Positions 1 through 8,705 of a stretch of DNA of 64,000 nt are shown piece by piece. Where the stretch lies: positions 806,001-870,000 of the forward strand of contig NZ_FSRL01000001.1 of NCBI RefSeq assembly GCF_900142295.1. Direction: 5' to 3'. Each line of letters begins with the position of its first letter. The stretch's first letter is position 1. The stretch is from Vannielia litorea. GTDB taxonomy: Bacteria; Pseudomonadota; Alphaproteobacteria; Rhodobacterales; Rhodobacteraceae. A program made the position numbers and the translations under genes. Under the pieces are notes generated by a model. That model saw only the letters and a program-made list of their open reading frames with translations, was not told the origin of the DNA and made no database searches.

Positions 1-465
1 GTGCGCGACGGGCGCAGCCTGATCGTGGCCTCGCTCGACCACAACGCGCTGGCGGAGCTCTACATCGTGCGGGCCGAGCTGGAGGGGCTGGCGGCAAGGC
101 TGGCGGCGCGCCATGCCACCGCCGAGGAGGTCAAGGTGCTCGGCCAGATGGTGCAGGACGACCGGGCGCGGGTGAGCGACCCGGCGGCGCTCTCACGCTC
201 GAACCGGCGGTTTCACCGGCAGATCCACCTGGCCAGCCACAACCGCTTTCTGATCCAGCAGCTCGACCTGGTGCACCGGTCGATGGCGCTGCTGGCCACC
301 ACCTCGCTGGCCGCCGAGGGGCGGGGCGAGGCGGCGCTGGCGGAGCATCAGGCGATCGTCGATGCGCTGGCGGCCGGGGATGAGGCGGGCGCCGGAGAGG
401 CGCTGCGCCGGCACATCTCGGCGGCCTTCGAGCAGCGGCTCAGGTTGGACGCGGCGCAGGATTGA
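1..465 (+). CDS. GntR-family regulator, FCD domain (5' truncated by window edge)
   Basis: The reading frame is open from the first base and encodes about 154 residues that look like the C-terminal FCD effector-binding domain of a GntR/FadR-type transcription regulator. Typical FCD features are visible: an all-helical composition, the block FHRQIHLASHN that carries metal/ligand-binding histidines, then EHQAIVDAL and a final RRHI helix. The winged-helix DNA-binding domain is missing, so the true start almost certainly lies upstream of the window and the GTG at position 1 is probably internal. Its 3' end overlaps the convergent glycosyltransferase gene by 26 bases. Regulated genes and ligand cannot be told from this fragment. 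Confidence 0.8.
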   Translation: MRDGRSLIVASLDHNALAELYIVRAELEGLAARLAARHATAEEVKVLGQMVQDDRARVSDPAALSRSNRRFHRQIHLASHNRFLIQQLDLVHRSMALLATTSLAAEGRGEAALAEHQAIVDALAAGDEAGAGEALRRHISAAFEQRLRLDAAQD

Positions 466-2524
466 GCGCCGCGGGTGCGGGCGCATTGGCCGGGGCCACC
501 ACGATGATCGGCGCCAGCTCGTCGTCTTCGGCGTGCAGGCCGTGGGTCGTCTTGTCCCAGTAGAAGGGCTTTGTGACGATCTCCCAGAGCGCCTTGTAGG
601 AGGCGAGCGAGCCCAGCGGGTAGTAGAAGTGCAGGGTGGGCACCCATTTGTAGAGCGCGGGGTGGCCGGCGCGGCGGGTGCCGGTGAGGCCGGTGGCAAT
701 GTTCACCAGCTCGGAGGCGAAGAAGGTGATCGCCAGGGTCCAGACCGCCCAGCCCGGCATCCAGCCCGAGAGCGGGTGCCAGAGGCCCAGCACCACCAGC
801 CAGAAGCTCCAGAGGAAGGGCGCGAGGACGAACTGGCTCAGCGCGCCGAGGAACAGCAGCTGAAACCCGGCGAACTGCCAGGCCCCGAGGTCGCGCCAGA
901 GCCGGGCCGGGTTGCGCATGTGCACCGCCCAGGTGAGCGCGTAGCCCTTGAGCCAGCGCGAGCGTTGCTTGACCCAGGGCAGGGCGCGGCAGTTGGCCTC
1001 CTCGAAGGTGGTGCTCTCGATCAGCTCGGTGCGGTAGCCCATGCGGTAGAGCCGCATGCCGAGGTCGGCATCCTCGGTGACGTTGTGGGCATCCCAGCCG
1101 CCGATCTCGTCGAGCGCCTCGCGGCGGAAGAACAGCGTGGTGCCGCCGAGCGGGATGGCCCAGCCGAGCCGGGCGAGACCGGGCAGCACGACGCGGAACC
1201 AGCTGGCGTATTCGACGGCGAAGCAGCGTGACAGCCAGTTGGTGCCGGCGTTGTAGAAATCGAGCGCGCCCTGGAGGCAGGCGACCTCTGCGGGGCGCTC
1301 GTGGAAGCGCTGCACGACCTTGTGGATCTGGTCCGGCTCGGGGGCATCCTCGGCGTCCCACACGCCGACGATGGAGCCGCGGGTGAATTCGAGCGCGTAG
1401 TTCAGGGCGCGTGGCTTGGTTTGCACCGCGCCGCGCGGCACGGTGATGACCCGGATCCAGCCGGGCAGGGGCGTGCGCGAGAGGGTGAGGCGGGTGGTGT
1501 CGTCGGAGGCCTCCATGACGAGGCAGACATCGAGCAGCTCCTTGGGGTAGGTCAGCCGCGAGAGGCGCTGGATGAGGTGGCTGGCGATATGCTCTTCGCG
1601 GAAGAGCGGCACCATGACCGAGACCACCGGCAGCCGGGCGATGGCCGGGCGGCTGCGGCGGCTGTTGAAGGCGGGCAGCGCCGAGGCCAGGGCGAGCGGG
1701 GCTGCGGGCGGCGTGGCGCGGGCCGCGGCCTCGAGGTCGGCGCTGGCGCGGCGGCGTGCCCGGGCCTCGGCCCGCAGGCCATGCCAGACCAGCCCGGTGG
1801 CGGTGGCCTTCAGGGCCATCTGCAGCACCAGCGTTGCCACGGCCCAGCCGGTGAGCAGGGCGAAGCCGAGGCGCGGGGCGGCGAGGGCAATGAGCAGCGC
1901 GGCGATGCAGAGGGCGAGCAGAACGCGCTGCTTGCGGCGGGAGACGAACTCGCGGCAGCTCAGCGGCTCCGCCACCCGGCTCTCGGCCCGGCGCACCAGG
2001 GCCTTGGCGCGGATCTGCTGCACCGCCTGGAACACCTCCTGCTCCTGGGCCAGCGCCATGACGACCGGCCCGAACATGCGTGTGAGGGCCTCCTCGTGGC
2101 GAGCAAAGAGGTGCGGGCGGGCGGTGATGACGACGGTGAGCGAGCCCAGCCGCCGCCAGGGCAAGATGGTGTCGCGCAGGCAGCGCTCCGGGGTGTAGCG
2201 GTCCACCAGCCGGGGGTCGGGCGGCTCGAAGGCGGGGTCGATCACCCGCGCGCGCCACTGGGTGGCCAGGGCCGCCATCAGCTGGGCCTGGGAGATCATG
2301 CCGTGGGCGAGGAGGATCTCGCCCAGCCGGGCCTCCTCGCGCTGCTGCATGGCCAGGACCTTGAGCAGGTCGGCCGGGGCGAGCACGCCGGCATCGACGA
2401 GCACGGTGCCGAGCCGGGGCCGCTCGGCCTCGACCGGGCGCCGCGGCGTGACCAGACGCAGCGCACTGCCAAAATCTGACTCGGCAGCGCCGGTGGTGCG
2501 GCGCTGCGGCAGCGGGTTCAACAC
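440..2524 (-). CDS. Membrane glycosyltransferase family 2 with N-terminal MshEN (c-di-GMP-binding type) domain
   Basis: A 694-residue protein. Residues 37-60 and 66-89 form two 24-residue motifs, each starting RLG and ending in xxQ, separated by exactly five residues. That is the architecture described for MshEN c-di-GMP-binding domains. Hydrophobic segments follow near residues 200-240. Then comes a GT2 catalytic domain with the DxD-like DAEDAPEPDQ, the TEDADLG acidic motif and QRSRWLKG (QxxRW, typical of processive polysaccharide synthases), and C-terminal membrane helices. I chose the GTG at 2524 because AAGGAA lies just upstream; an in-frame ATG at 2617 has no such site. It lies downstream of carA on the same strand. 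Likely role: making or exporting a surface polysaccharide under c-di-GMP control, by analogy with NfrB, which has the same two domains in the opposite order. The sugar donor is unknown. Confidence 0.85.
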   Translation of the reverse strand: MLNPLPQRRTTGAAESDFGSALRLVTPRRPVEAERPRLGTVLVDAGVLAPADLLKVLAMQQREEARLGEILLAHGMISQAQLMAALATQWRARVIDPAFEPPDPRLVDRYTPERCLRDTILPWRRLGSLTVVITARPHLFARHEEALTRMFGPVVMALAQEQEVFQAVQQIRAKALVRRAESRVAEPLSCREFVSRRKQRVLLALCIAALLIALAAPRLGFALLTGWAVATLVLQMALKATATGLVWHGLRAEARARRRASADLEAAARATPPAAPLALASALPAFNSRRSRPAIARLPVVSVMVPLFREEHIASHLIQRLSRLTYPKELLDVCLVMEASDDTTRLTLSRTPLPGWIRVITVPRGAVQTKPRALNYALEFTRGSIVGVWDAEDAPEPDQIHKVVQRFHERPAEVACLQGALDFYNAGTNWLSRCFAVEYASWFRVVLPGLARLGWAIPLGGTTLFFRREALDEIGGWDAHNVTEDADLGMRLYRMGYRTELIESTTFEEANCRALPWVKQRSRWLKGYALTWAVHMRNPARLWRDLGAWQFAGFQLLFLGALSQFVLAPFLWSFWLVVLGLWHPLSGWMPGWAVWTLAITFFASELVNIATGLTGTRRAGHPALYKWVPTLHFYYPLGSLASYKALWEIVTKPFYWDKTTHGLHAEDDELAPIIVVAPANAPAPAALNPAPRPT

Positions 2525-2655
2525 ACGCTGTTCCTTCCCCTGGTGGCCGCGGGGGTCAGGCTTGGCAGCGGACTCCCGGAGGCAGACGTGGAGGCCCAGC
2601 AGCCGCCACGGTGCCACATTGCCGCCCGATTGGTTAAGGAACTGTTAAGAGTGCT

Positions 2656-2681
2656 CGGCGCGGCGCCGAAACGCCGCGCCG
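2656..2681 (-). terminator. Perfect 10-bp stem-loop downstream of carA
   Basis: CGGCGCGGCG and CGCCGCGCCG form a perfect 10-bp stem with a 6-base loop, starting 9 bases past the carA stop codon on the minus strand. No strong T-run follows, so it may be a weak terminator or an mRNA-stabilising hairpin between carA and the glycosyltransferase gene. Confidence 0.5.
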
Positions 2682-2689
2682 GGGGCGCG

Positions 2690-3844
2690 TCAGACGGCCA
2701 CCTTCTCCTTCATCGCCGCCGCGAAGCGCTCGAAGAGGTAGAAGCTGTCTTGCGGGCCGGGGCTGGCCTCGGGGTGGTATTGCACCGAGAACACCGGGCG
2801 GCCTTCGACGGCGATGCCGCAGTTGGAGCCGTCGAAGAGCGAGACGTGGGTTTCCTTCACCCCGGCGGGGAGGGTCTGGCTGTCGACGGTGAAGCCGTGG
2901 TTCATCGAGGTGATCTCGACCTTGCCGGTGGTGAGGTCTTTCACCGGGTGGTTGGCGCCGTGGTGGCCGTGGTTCATCTTGATGGTCCGCGCCCCGAGCG
3001 CCAGCGCCAGCATCTGGTGGCCGAGGCAGATGCCGAAGACCGGGATGTCCTTTTCGAGCACCGATTTGATCATCGGCACGGCGTATTCGCCGGTCGCCGC
3101 CGGATCGCCCGGGCCGTTGGAGAGGAACACGCCCTCGGGCGCATGGGCCAGCACCTCCTCGGCGGTGGCGGTGGCGGGCAGGACGGTCACGTCGCAGCCC
3201 GCCGAGGCGAGGCAGCGCAGGATGTTGCGCTTGGCGCCGTAGTCGATGGCCACCACCTTGTGGCCGGGCCCCTCGCGGCGGGTGAAGCCCTCAGGCCAGG
3301 CCCAGCGCATCTCGTCCCAGCGGTAGGATTGGGCGCAGGTCACGTCTTTCGCGAGGTCGAGCCCGGTGAGACCGGGAAAGCCGCGGGCGGCGGCGATCAG
3401 CGCCTCGATGTCGAAATTGCCCTCGGGGTCGTGGGCGAGCGCCACGTGGGGGGCGCCCTGCTGGCGGATGGCGCGGGTCAGCCGCCGGGTATCGAGCCCG
3501 CCGATGCCCACCCGGCCGCGCTTTTCGAGCCAGCCCTGGAGCTTCTCGGCGGCGCGCCAGTTCGACGGCTCGGTCGGATCCCATTTGACCACCATGCCCT
3601 CGGCCACCGGATCGGCGGTTTCGTCATCCTCGGGGTTCACGCCCACATTGCCGACATGGGGGAAGGTGAAGGTCACGATCTGGCCCGCGTAGGAAGGGTC
3701 GGTCATGATCTCCTGGTAGCCGGTCATCGCGGTGTTGAAGCACAGCTCGGCGGTGCGCACGCCGGTTGCCCCGAAGCCTTGTCCGTAGAACAGCGTGCCA
3801 TCGGCGAGGGCGAGGCAGGCGGTGGGTCTGGGCTGGCTGGGCAT
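2690..3844 (-). CDS. carA: Carbamoyl-phosphate synthase small (glutaminase) subunit
   Basis: 384 residues, the usual CarA length. It hydrolyses glutamine and channels ammonia to CarB for carbamoyl phosphate, feeding arginine and pyrimidine synthesis in the cytosol. The N-terminal CarA-specific domain has ALADGTLFYGQGFG and the conserved FNTAMTGYQEIMTDPSYAGQ. The C-terminal class I glutamine amidotransferase has the nucleophile in GICLGHQM and the His-Glu pair in QYHPEASPGP. I chose the ATG at 3844 because GAAGGAG lies about 8 bases upstream; an in-frame start nine codons earlier is less likely. carB is not in the window. The upstream region holds an 11-bp repeat array. Confidence 0.97.
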   Translation of the reverse strand: MPSQPRPTACLALADGTLFYGQGFGATGVRTAELCFNTAMTGYQEIMTDPSYAGQIVTFTFPHVGNVGVNPEDDETADPVAEGMVVKWDPTEPSNWRAAEKLQGWLEKRGRVGIGGLDTRRLTRAIRQQGAPHVALAHDPEGNFDIEALIAAARGFPGLTGLDLAKDVTCAQSYRWDEMRWAWPEGFTRREGPGHKVVAIDYGAKRNILRCLASAGCDVTVLPATATAEEVLAHAPEGVFLSNGPGDPAATGEYAVPMIKSVLEKDIPVFGICLGHQMLALALGARTIKMNHGHHGANHPVKDLTTGKVEITSMNHGFTVDSQTLPAGVKETHVSLFDGSNCGIAVEGRPVFSVQYHPEASPGPQDSFYLFERFAAAMKEKVAV

Positions 3845-3930
3845 GGGCGCGACTCCTTCGGGGCAAGGCAAATCCGCCCGTGTCTAGGGCGGCGGGGAGG
3901 GGGCGTCAACCCGCTGTGGGGCGGGTTTTG

Positions 3931-3974
3931 GGCCGGTGCCTGGCCGGTGCCTGGCCGGTGTCTGGCCGGTGCCT
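3931..3974. repeat. Four tandem copies of an 11-bp repeat in the carA/yqeY-like divergent region
   Basis: The unit GGCCGGTGCCT occurs four times head to tail, the third copy with one C-to-T change. It lies in the 310-base gap between divergent carA (start 3844) and the YqeY-like gene (start 4155). No clear promoter boxes are recognised in the GC-rich gap. The array may be a slippage-prone simple repeat or may affect carA expression. Confidence 0.9.
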
Positions 3975-4154
3975 GGCGCGCGCGAGGCCCATGCCGGGCG
4001 GGGGAGGCGGCGGCGTGAAACGGGCTGTTTCCGTGGCGTCCCCCTGCGCCCTGCTTGCCCCGCGCCGCCGGGCCGCTTAGGGTGCGCCCTTGTCTGGCCC
4101 GGGGGACGCGCACCCACTCATCGCGCGGCGGGCGCAAACAGGGAAATGGACTGC

Positions 4155-4619
4155 ATGGATATCCGCACCCGCGTCGCCACGGCGCTGAAGGAGGCGATGA
4201 AGGCCAAGGAGGCCGACCGCCTCTCGACGCTGCGCCTGATCAACGCCGCGATCAAGGACAAGGACATCGCCGCACGGGGCGAGAACGGCGCCGGTGAGGC
4301 GGGCGTGACCGATGCCGAGGTGCTGGGCATCCTGGGCAAGATGGTCAAGCAGCGCCAGGAGAGCGCACGGGCCTACGAGGAAGGCGGGCGGCTCGATCTT
4401 GCCGAGCGCGAGCTGGCCGAGGTGAAGGTGATCGAGGAGTTCCTGCCGCAGCAGCTTTCCCAGGCGGAGACCGAGGCGGCGGTCAACGAGGCGATTGCCG
4501 AGGTGGGCGCCGAGAGCATCCGAGACATGGGCAAGGTGATGGGCCTCCTGAAGGAACGCTACACCGGCCAGATGGATTTTGGCGCCGTCGGCCCGATGGT
4601 GAAGGACCGGCTGGCCTAG
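4155..4619 (+). CDS. GatB/YqeY domain protein
   Basis: 154 residues, the normal size for stand-alone YqeY proteins. The family shares its fold with the tRNA-binding tail of GatB, the amidotransferase that makes Gln-tRNA and Asn-tRNA, but the exact role of the free-standing form is not settled. Visible family features are TLRLINAAIKDKDIA near the N-terminus, the KMVKQRQESARAYEEGGR stretch, EFLPQQLS and the C-terminal GLLKERYTGQMDFG. The ATG at 4155 has GGGA about 10 bases upstream; an in-frame ATG at 4146 sits too close to it. It is divergent from carA, a common neighbour in Alphaproteobacteria. Confidence 0.93.
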   Translation: MDIRTRVATALKEAMKAKEADRLSTLRLINAAIKDKDIAARGENGAGEAGVTDAEVLGILGKMVKQRQESARAYEEGGRLDLAERELAEVKVIEEFLPQQLSQAETEAAVNEAIAEVGAESIRDMGKVMGLLKERYTGQMDFGAVGPMVKDRLA

Positions 4620-4708
4620 GAGAAGGCGGGCAGATTGACCACCCTGCGGCTGCCCGGAGCGGTGGGGGGTGAATTTCCGCCACGCACCGGCCTGCGCCGC
4701 CGCCTGTC

Positions 4709-5608
4709 TTAGCCCGGCAAGGTCGGAAAGGCCGACCGGATCCGCGCCTCCTCCTCCGAACCCACGGCGAAGCGCTCCACGAAGCGTGCCTTGAACGACA
4801 CCCGCCCGCGGCGGGCGCCGAAGTTCTCGCCGTGGTTGAGGATGTAGAGCGCGGCGGGCGCGTGCAGGGGGGCCAGCGGGCGGCCCGCCAGCGCGGCGAG
4901 GTAGGGAAACATCCGGTGCTCGTGGGCGGTGAGCGCCTCCAGAAAAGCGGCATCGCCCGGATCGCGGGTGCAGCGGAAGGCGGCGCAGGAGCCGCAGAGC
5001 TTCCAGAAGGGTTTCTGCCCCGGCTGGGCGAGGCTGCGGCGGGCGGCGCGGGCAAAGGTGCCGGTGCCGACGTTCATCAGCCATCCGTCCTGCACCAGGT
5101 AGCCACCGGGCATGCGGCGGGTCAGCATTTCGGCCACCGCGCCGCGGGCGAGCAGGTCGTCGGCATCGAAGGGCATCACGTAGCCATCCTCCGGCCCGTG
5201 GTCGGGCAGGGCGCGGCAGAGGGCGGCGAGCTTGCGCCACTTGTCGTTGCCCTCGACCGCTTCGGTGAAGGGCAGGAAGATGATGCGGGGGTCGTCAGGG
5301 AGAGCGGGCGCGTCCTGCCCGCAGACCAGCGCCCGCCAGCGGCTATCGGTCTGGGCCGCGAGGCTGGCCAGCGTCTCGGAGAGACGCGCCTCCACGGTGG
5401 CCCAGTCGCCGACGTGGTGGCGGCCTACCAGCGGGATCAGGAACACCACCTCGGGGGCCGTGGGCGCGGCCAGCGGCTGCGCGCGGCGCGCCAGCGCGGC
5501 CTGCTCGGAGGGCGCGGGCCCGAGCGCGCGGGCCAGCGCGGGCGAGAGGGCGGCGGCGGCGCGGAGCGCGGCGCGTTTCCATTTGGGGGTGGCGGGGGCT
5601 TGGGCCAT
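4709..5608 (-). CDS. Glycosyltransferase family 2-like protein
   Basis: About 299 residues. After a basic N-terminus, a GT-A type fold is suggested by PEVVFLIPLVGR, the segment SLAAQTDSRWRALVCG and the DxD-like nucleotide-sugar/metal motif YVMPFDADDLLARG. No membrane helices are evident, so it is probably a soluble transferase. The ATG at 5608 begins 7 bases after the stop codon of the upstream DUF2244 gene, suggesting translational coupling; no strong Shine-Dalgarno is seen. An in-frame start 30 codons upstream would overlap that gene. The acceptor and donor sugars are unknown. Confidence 0.75.
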   Translation of the reverse strand: MAQAPATPKWKRAALRAAAALSPALARALGPAPSEQAALARRAQPLAAPTAPEVVFLIPLVGRHHVGDWATVEARLSETLASLAAQTDSRWRALVCGQDAPALPDDPRIIFLPFTEAVEGNDKWRKLAALCRALPDHGPEDGYVMPFDADDLLARGAVAEMLTRRMPGGYLVQDGWLMNVGTGTFARAARRSLAQPGQKPFWKLCGSCAAFRCTRDPGDAAFLEALTAHEHRMFPYLAALAGRPLAPLHAPAALYILNHGENFGARRGRVSFKARFVERFAVGSEEEARIRSAFPTLPG

Positions 5609-5615
5609 GGCGGGG

Positions 5616-6107
5616 TCAGTCGCGAAGCGGCAGGAGGGCGGCGAGGTCGGCGTGGAGCGCCTTGCGCTCGTCTTCGCCGAGAAACGCCCCGATTTCAACC
5701 TCGCGGCCCTTGCCGGAGAGCGTGATGTAGTGCGGCACCGGCCCGCCGGTGCGGTGCAGGGTGACCCGGACCCAATGGGGGTTTTCCTCCCAGGTCTGCG
5801 CGGGGCCGCGCGGGTTGTGCCGGGTGAGGGTGAGGCGGCTGTCTGTCAGGGTCAGCTCCTCGAGGATCTCGCCGTCGCGGTAGCTGCGTTGCAGCAGCGC
5901 GTAGAGCAGCCAGAGCGCGCCCAGCATGAAGGGCAGGAGGCCCCAGAGCACGGGCGTGCCCAGCGCCGGGATCAGCGGCACCGCCAGCAGTGCCGCCGTG
6001 GCGCCGATGAACCAGACGAAGCCGACCCTGGGCAGCGAGCGGTGCGGCCAGGCCTGGAGCCGGGCGCGGGTGCCTTGGGGCGGAGGATCGGACCAGGTGT
6101 AGGGCAT
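5616..6107 (-). CDS. DUF2244 domain membrane protein
   Basis: 163 residues. Two closely spaced hydrophobic segments (about residues 29-50 and 55-72, around FVWFIGATAALLAVPLIPAL and LLPFMLGALWLLYALLQ) precede a soluble domain with LTLTDSRLTLTR, NPHWVRVTL and a C-terminal GREVEIGAFLGEDER. This is the DUF2244 pattern found in many Alphaproteobacteria, often near cytochrome oxidase genes, as here (ctaD lies just upstream). Biochemical function is not known. It probably forms a two-gene unit with the following glycosyltransferase. Confidence 0.88.
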   Translation of the reverse strand: MPYTWSDPPPQGTRARLQAWPHRSLPRVGFVWFIGATAALLAVPLIPALGTPVLWGLLPFMLGALWLLYALLQRSYRDGEILEELTLTDSRLTLTRHNPRGPAQTWEENPHWVRVTLHRTGGPVPHYITLSGKGREVEIGAFLGEDERKALHADLAALLPLRD

Positions 6108-6239
6108 CGGGGGTGAGTCTATCCCTGCGGCGTGCCGGGGGCGAGGGGCGGCTCATCGGGGCCTTGCCTTGCGGCGCGGCCGCTCTTCGCCGCTGTGGGG
6201 GGCAGATGGCCCAGCCTGCGTGGGGATCGCCCGATGAAG

Positions 6240-6275
6240 AAAGGCCCCGGGCGCGGTGCCGGGGCCTTTGTCTTT
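6240..6275. terminator. Rho-independent terminator downstream of ctaD
   Basis: AAAGGCCCCGG (6240-6250) pairs perfectly with CCGGGGCCTTT (6259-6269) across an 8-base loop. On the minus strand it lies about 20 bases past the ctaD stop. On the plus strand it is followed by GTCTTTTT, so it could stop transcription in both directions. Confidence 0.85.
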
Positions 6276-6290
6276 TTCAGCCGGTCCGCC

Positions 6291-7964
6291 TCAGTGGTGG
6301 GCGACCTTGTCCCAGTCCTCGCGCTTGGGGAGCGTCTCGAAGGTGTGCTCCGGGGGCGGGGAGGGCAGGGTCCACTCCAGCGTGTCGGCGTGCTCGTTCC
6401 ACGGGTTGGCCGCGGGCGAGGGCGCGCCCTTCCGCATCGCGTAGATGATCGTGACGATGAAGAACAGGAAGCTGGCGAAGCTGAGGAAGGCGCCCATCGA
6501 GCTGATGTAGTTCCAGAAGGCGAAGGCTTCGGGGTAGTCGATGTAGCGGCGCGGCATGCCCTGACGGCCCAGGAAGTGCTGGGGGAAGAAGGTCATGTTG
6601 GCGCCGATGAAGAAGGCCCAGAAATGGATCTTGCCTGCGGTTTCGGAGTACATCCGGCCGGTGAACTTGGGGAAGTAGAAGTAGATCCCGGCAAAGATCG
6701 TGAACACCGCCCCGAGGCTCATCACGTAGTGGAAGTGCGCCACGACGTAGTAGGTGTCGTGATAGGCGCGGTCGATCCCGGCCTGGGAGAGTACGACGCC
6801 GGTCACCCCGCCCACGGTGAAGAGGAAGAGGAAGCCGAAGGCCCAGAGCATCGGCGTCTTGAACTCGATGGAGCCGCCCCACATGGTCGCGATCCAGGAG
6901 AAGATCTTGATGCCGGTGGGCACCGCGATCACCATGGTCGCCAGCATGAAGTAGCTCTGCTGGGTCAGCGACATGCCGACGGTGTACATGTGGTGCGCCC
7001 AGACGACGAAGCCCAGCACCCCGATCCCGATCAGCGCCCAGACCATCGGCAGGTAGCCGAAGATCGGCTTGCGGGCGAAGGTGCCGATGACGTGGGAGAT
7101 GATCCCGAAGCCGGGAAGGATCACGATATACACTTCCGGATGTCCGAAGAACCAAAGGATGTGCTGGTAGAGGATCGGGTCACCGCCGCCCGAGGGGGCG
7201 AAGAAGGTGGTGCCGAAGTTGCGGTCGGTCAGCAGCATGGTGATGGCGCCGGCCAGCACCGGCAGGGCCAGCAGGATCAGCCAGGCGGTCACGAAGATCG
7301 ACCAGCTGAAGAGCGGCACCTTGAACAGCGTCATGCCGGGCGCGCGCATGTTCAGGAAGGTGGTGATCATGTTGATCGCGCCGAGGATCGAGGAGGCGCC
7401 CGAGACGTGGACCGCGAAGATCGCGAGGTCCATCGAGTAGCCGCCCTCGTTGGTCGACAGCGGCGGGTAGAGCACCCAGCCCACGCCGGAGCCGAGCTGG
7501 CCGTTGCCGCCGGGCGAGAGCACCGAGGCCACCGCCAGCGCCGTGCCGGTGACAAAGAGCCAGTAGCTGAGGTTGTTCAGCCGCGGGAAGGCCATGTCGG
7601 GCGCGCCGATCTGGAGCGGCATCAGGTAGTTGCCGAAGCCGCCGAAGAGTGCGGGGATCACCACGAAGAACATCATCAGGATGCCGTGGGCGGTGACCAG
7701 CACGTTCCAGAGGTGGCCATTGGGCGTGCATTCGGTGGCGGCATCGGCCACCATCCGGGCGCCCTCGGCGCACATGAACTGCACGCCCGGGTTCATCAGT
7801 TCCATCCGCATGTAGACGGTGAAGGCCACCGAGATGAAACCCACCACCGCGGCGGTGAAGAGGTAGAGAATGCCGATGTCCTTGTGGTTCGTCGACATGA
7901 ACCAACGGGTGAAGAAGGACCGGTTGTCCTCGTGGTCGTGACCGTGAACGGTGGCGTCCGCCAT
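6291..7964 (-). CDS. ctaD: Cytochrome c oxidase subunit I (aa3 type)
   Basis: 557 residues with about 12 membrane segments, the standard length for alphaproteobacterial subunit I. It holds haem a and the haem a3-CuB centre where O2 is reduced and protons are pumped across the inner membrane. Signature blocks are visible: [11 protein letters not shown] at the N-terminus, the [10 protein letters not shown] loop, [17 protein letters not shown] with the cross-linked His/Tyr CuB ligands, WAHHMYTVG, and [11 protein letters not shown] carrying haem ligands. The ATG at 7964 has GGGAGG 8 bases upstream. The gene is monocistronic here: subunits II and III are not next to it, and a strong terminator follows. 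Confidence 0.98.
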   Translation of the reverse strand: MADATVHGHDHEDNRSFFTRWFMSTNHKDIGILYLFTAAVVGFISVAFTVYMRMELMNPGVQFMCAEGARMVADAATECTPNGHLWNVLVTAHGILMMFFVVIPALFGGFGNYLMPLQIGAPDMAFPRLNNLSYWLFVTGTALAVASVLSPGGNGQLGSGVGWVLYPPLSTNEGGYSMDLAIFAVHVSGASSILGAINMITTFLNMRAPGMTLFKVPLFSWSIFVTAWLILLALPVLAGAITMLLTDRNFGTTFFAPSGGGDPILYQHILWFFGHPEVYIVILPGFGIISHVIGTFARKPIFGYLPMVWALIGIGVLGFVVWAHHMYTVGMSLTQQSYFMLATMVIAVPTGIKIFSWIATMWGGSIEFKTPMLWAFGFLFLFTVGGVTGVVLSQAGIDRAYHDTYYVVAHFHYVMSLGAVFTIFAGIYFYFPKFTGRMYSETAGKIHFWAFFIGANMTFFPQHFLGRQGMPRRYIDYPEAFAFWNYISSMGAFLSFASFLFFIVTIIYAMRKGAPSPAANPWNEHADTLEWTLPSPPPEHTFETLPKREDWDKVAHH

Positions 7965-8269
7965 AGGTGCTGCCTCCCGGCTTGCGTGTTTTGTCCGAGC
8001 GGTAGAGCGAAAAGGCCTGTGCATCGCGCAGCACGGCCCGGCTCTCCCTTCCGATCCTGCTTTTAGGCAAGCCGTTCAGGGACGGCAATGTGCAAGTGGT
8101 CGCAGGGGGTGGAATTCTGGCCTGCCCGAGCAGGTTTTGCGGCCCGCATCGGCCCGCATTGGCCCGGCTCATCCCCGGGCGACGGGCTGCGGGCGCCGTG
8201 CGGGCGACCAGAGGCAGCGCAGAGGCGCGTTTGGGCGGCGCGGGCGAGTCGGCCGCCCCGCCCGGCGTT

Positions 8270-8298
8270 TTGACACGCCCGCCGGAAGGGTGTCATAT
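8270..8298 (+). promoter_or_regulatory. Candidate promoter and TGACAC/GTGTCA inverted repeat upstream of the response regulator
   Basis: TTGACA at 8270-8275 is a perfect -35 hexamer, 17 bases before TCATAT (8293-8298), a weak -10. The same bases contain the inverted repeat TGACAC/GTGTCA (8271-8276 and 8290-8295), which could be an operator overlapping the promoter. The rest of the 372-base gap between ctaD and this gene holds a short ggcccgcat direct repeat near 8141 and nothing else I recognise. Confidence 0.4.
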
Positions 8299-8336
8299 GG
8301 CCGCCAAGCTGCGGCGGGGCAAGGGGAGGAGCTCGG

Positions 8337-8705
8337 TTGGGCAAGCGGGTGCTGCTGGTGGAAGACGAGCCGAACATCATCGAGGCGATCCGGTTCATCC
8401 TGAGCCGCGATGGCTGGCGGGTGGACACCCATTCGGACGGCGCGACGGCGCTGGAGGCGGTGGCGCGCGCCCGGCCCGACGTGATGGTGCTCGACGTGAT
8501 GCTGCCCGGGAAGTCGGGCTTCGACATCCTGCGCGAGCTGCGCGCCGACGAGGCCACCCGCAGCCTGCCGGTGCTGATGCTCACCGCCAAGGGCCAGGGC
8601 AAGGACCGCGAGCTGGCCTTGCAGTTCGGGGCCAACCGCTTCATGACAAAGCCCTTTTCCAACGACGAGGTGCTCGACTGCCTGCGCGAGCTGGCGGGCG
8701 AATGA
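8337..8705 (+). CDS. Single-domain response regulator (CheY-like receiver)
   Basis: 122 residues consisting only of a receiver domain. The acidic pair is in LLVEDEPN, the phospho-acceptor is Asp53 in VMVLD, the switch Thr is in LMLTAKG and the conserved Lys is in MTKPF. No output domain is present, so it works through protein contacts or as a phosphate relay. The start is TTG at 8337 with GGGAGGAG 5 bases upstream. Its stop overlaps the next gene by ATGA, and the third gene of the operon is a sensor kinase, its likely partner. Confidence 0.93.
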   Translation: MGKRVLLVEDEPNIIEAIRFILSRDGWRVDTHSDGATALEAVARARPDVMVLDVMLPGKSGFDILRELRADEATRSLPVLMLTAKGQGKDRELALQFGANRFMTKPFSNDEVLDCLRELAGE

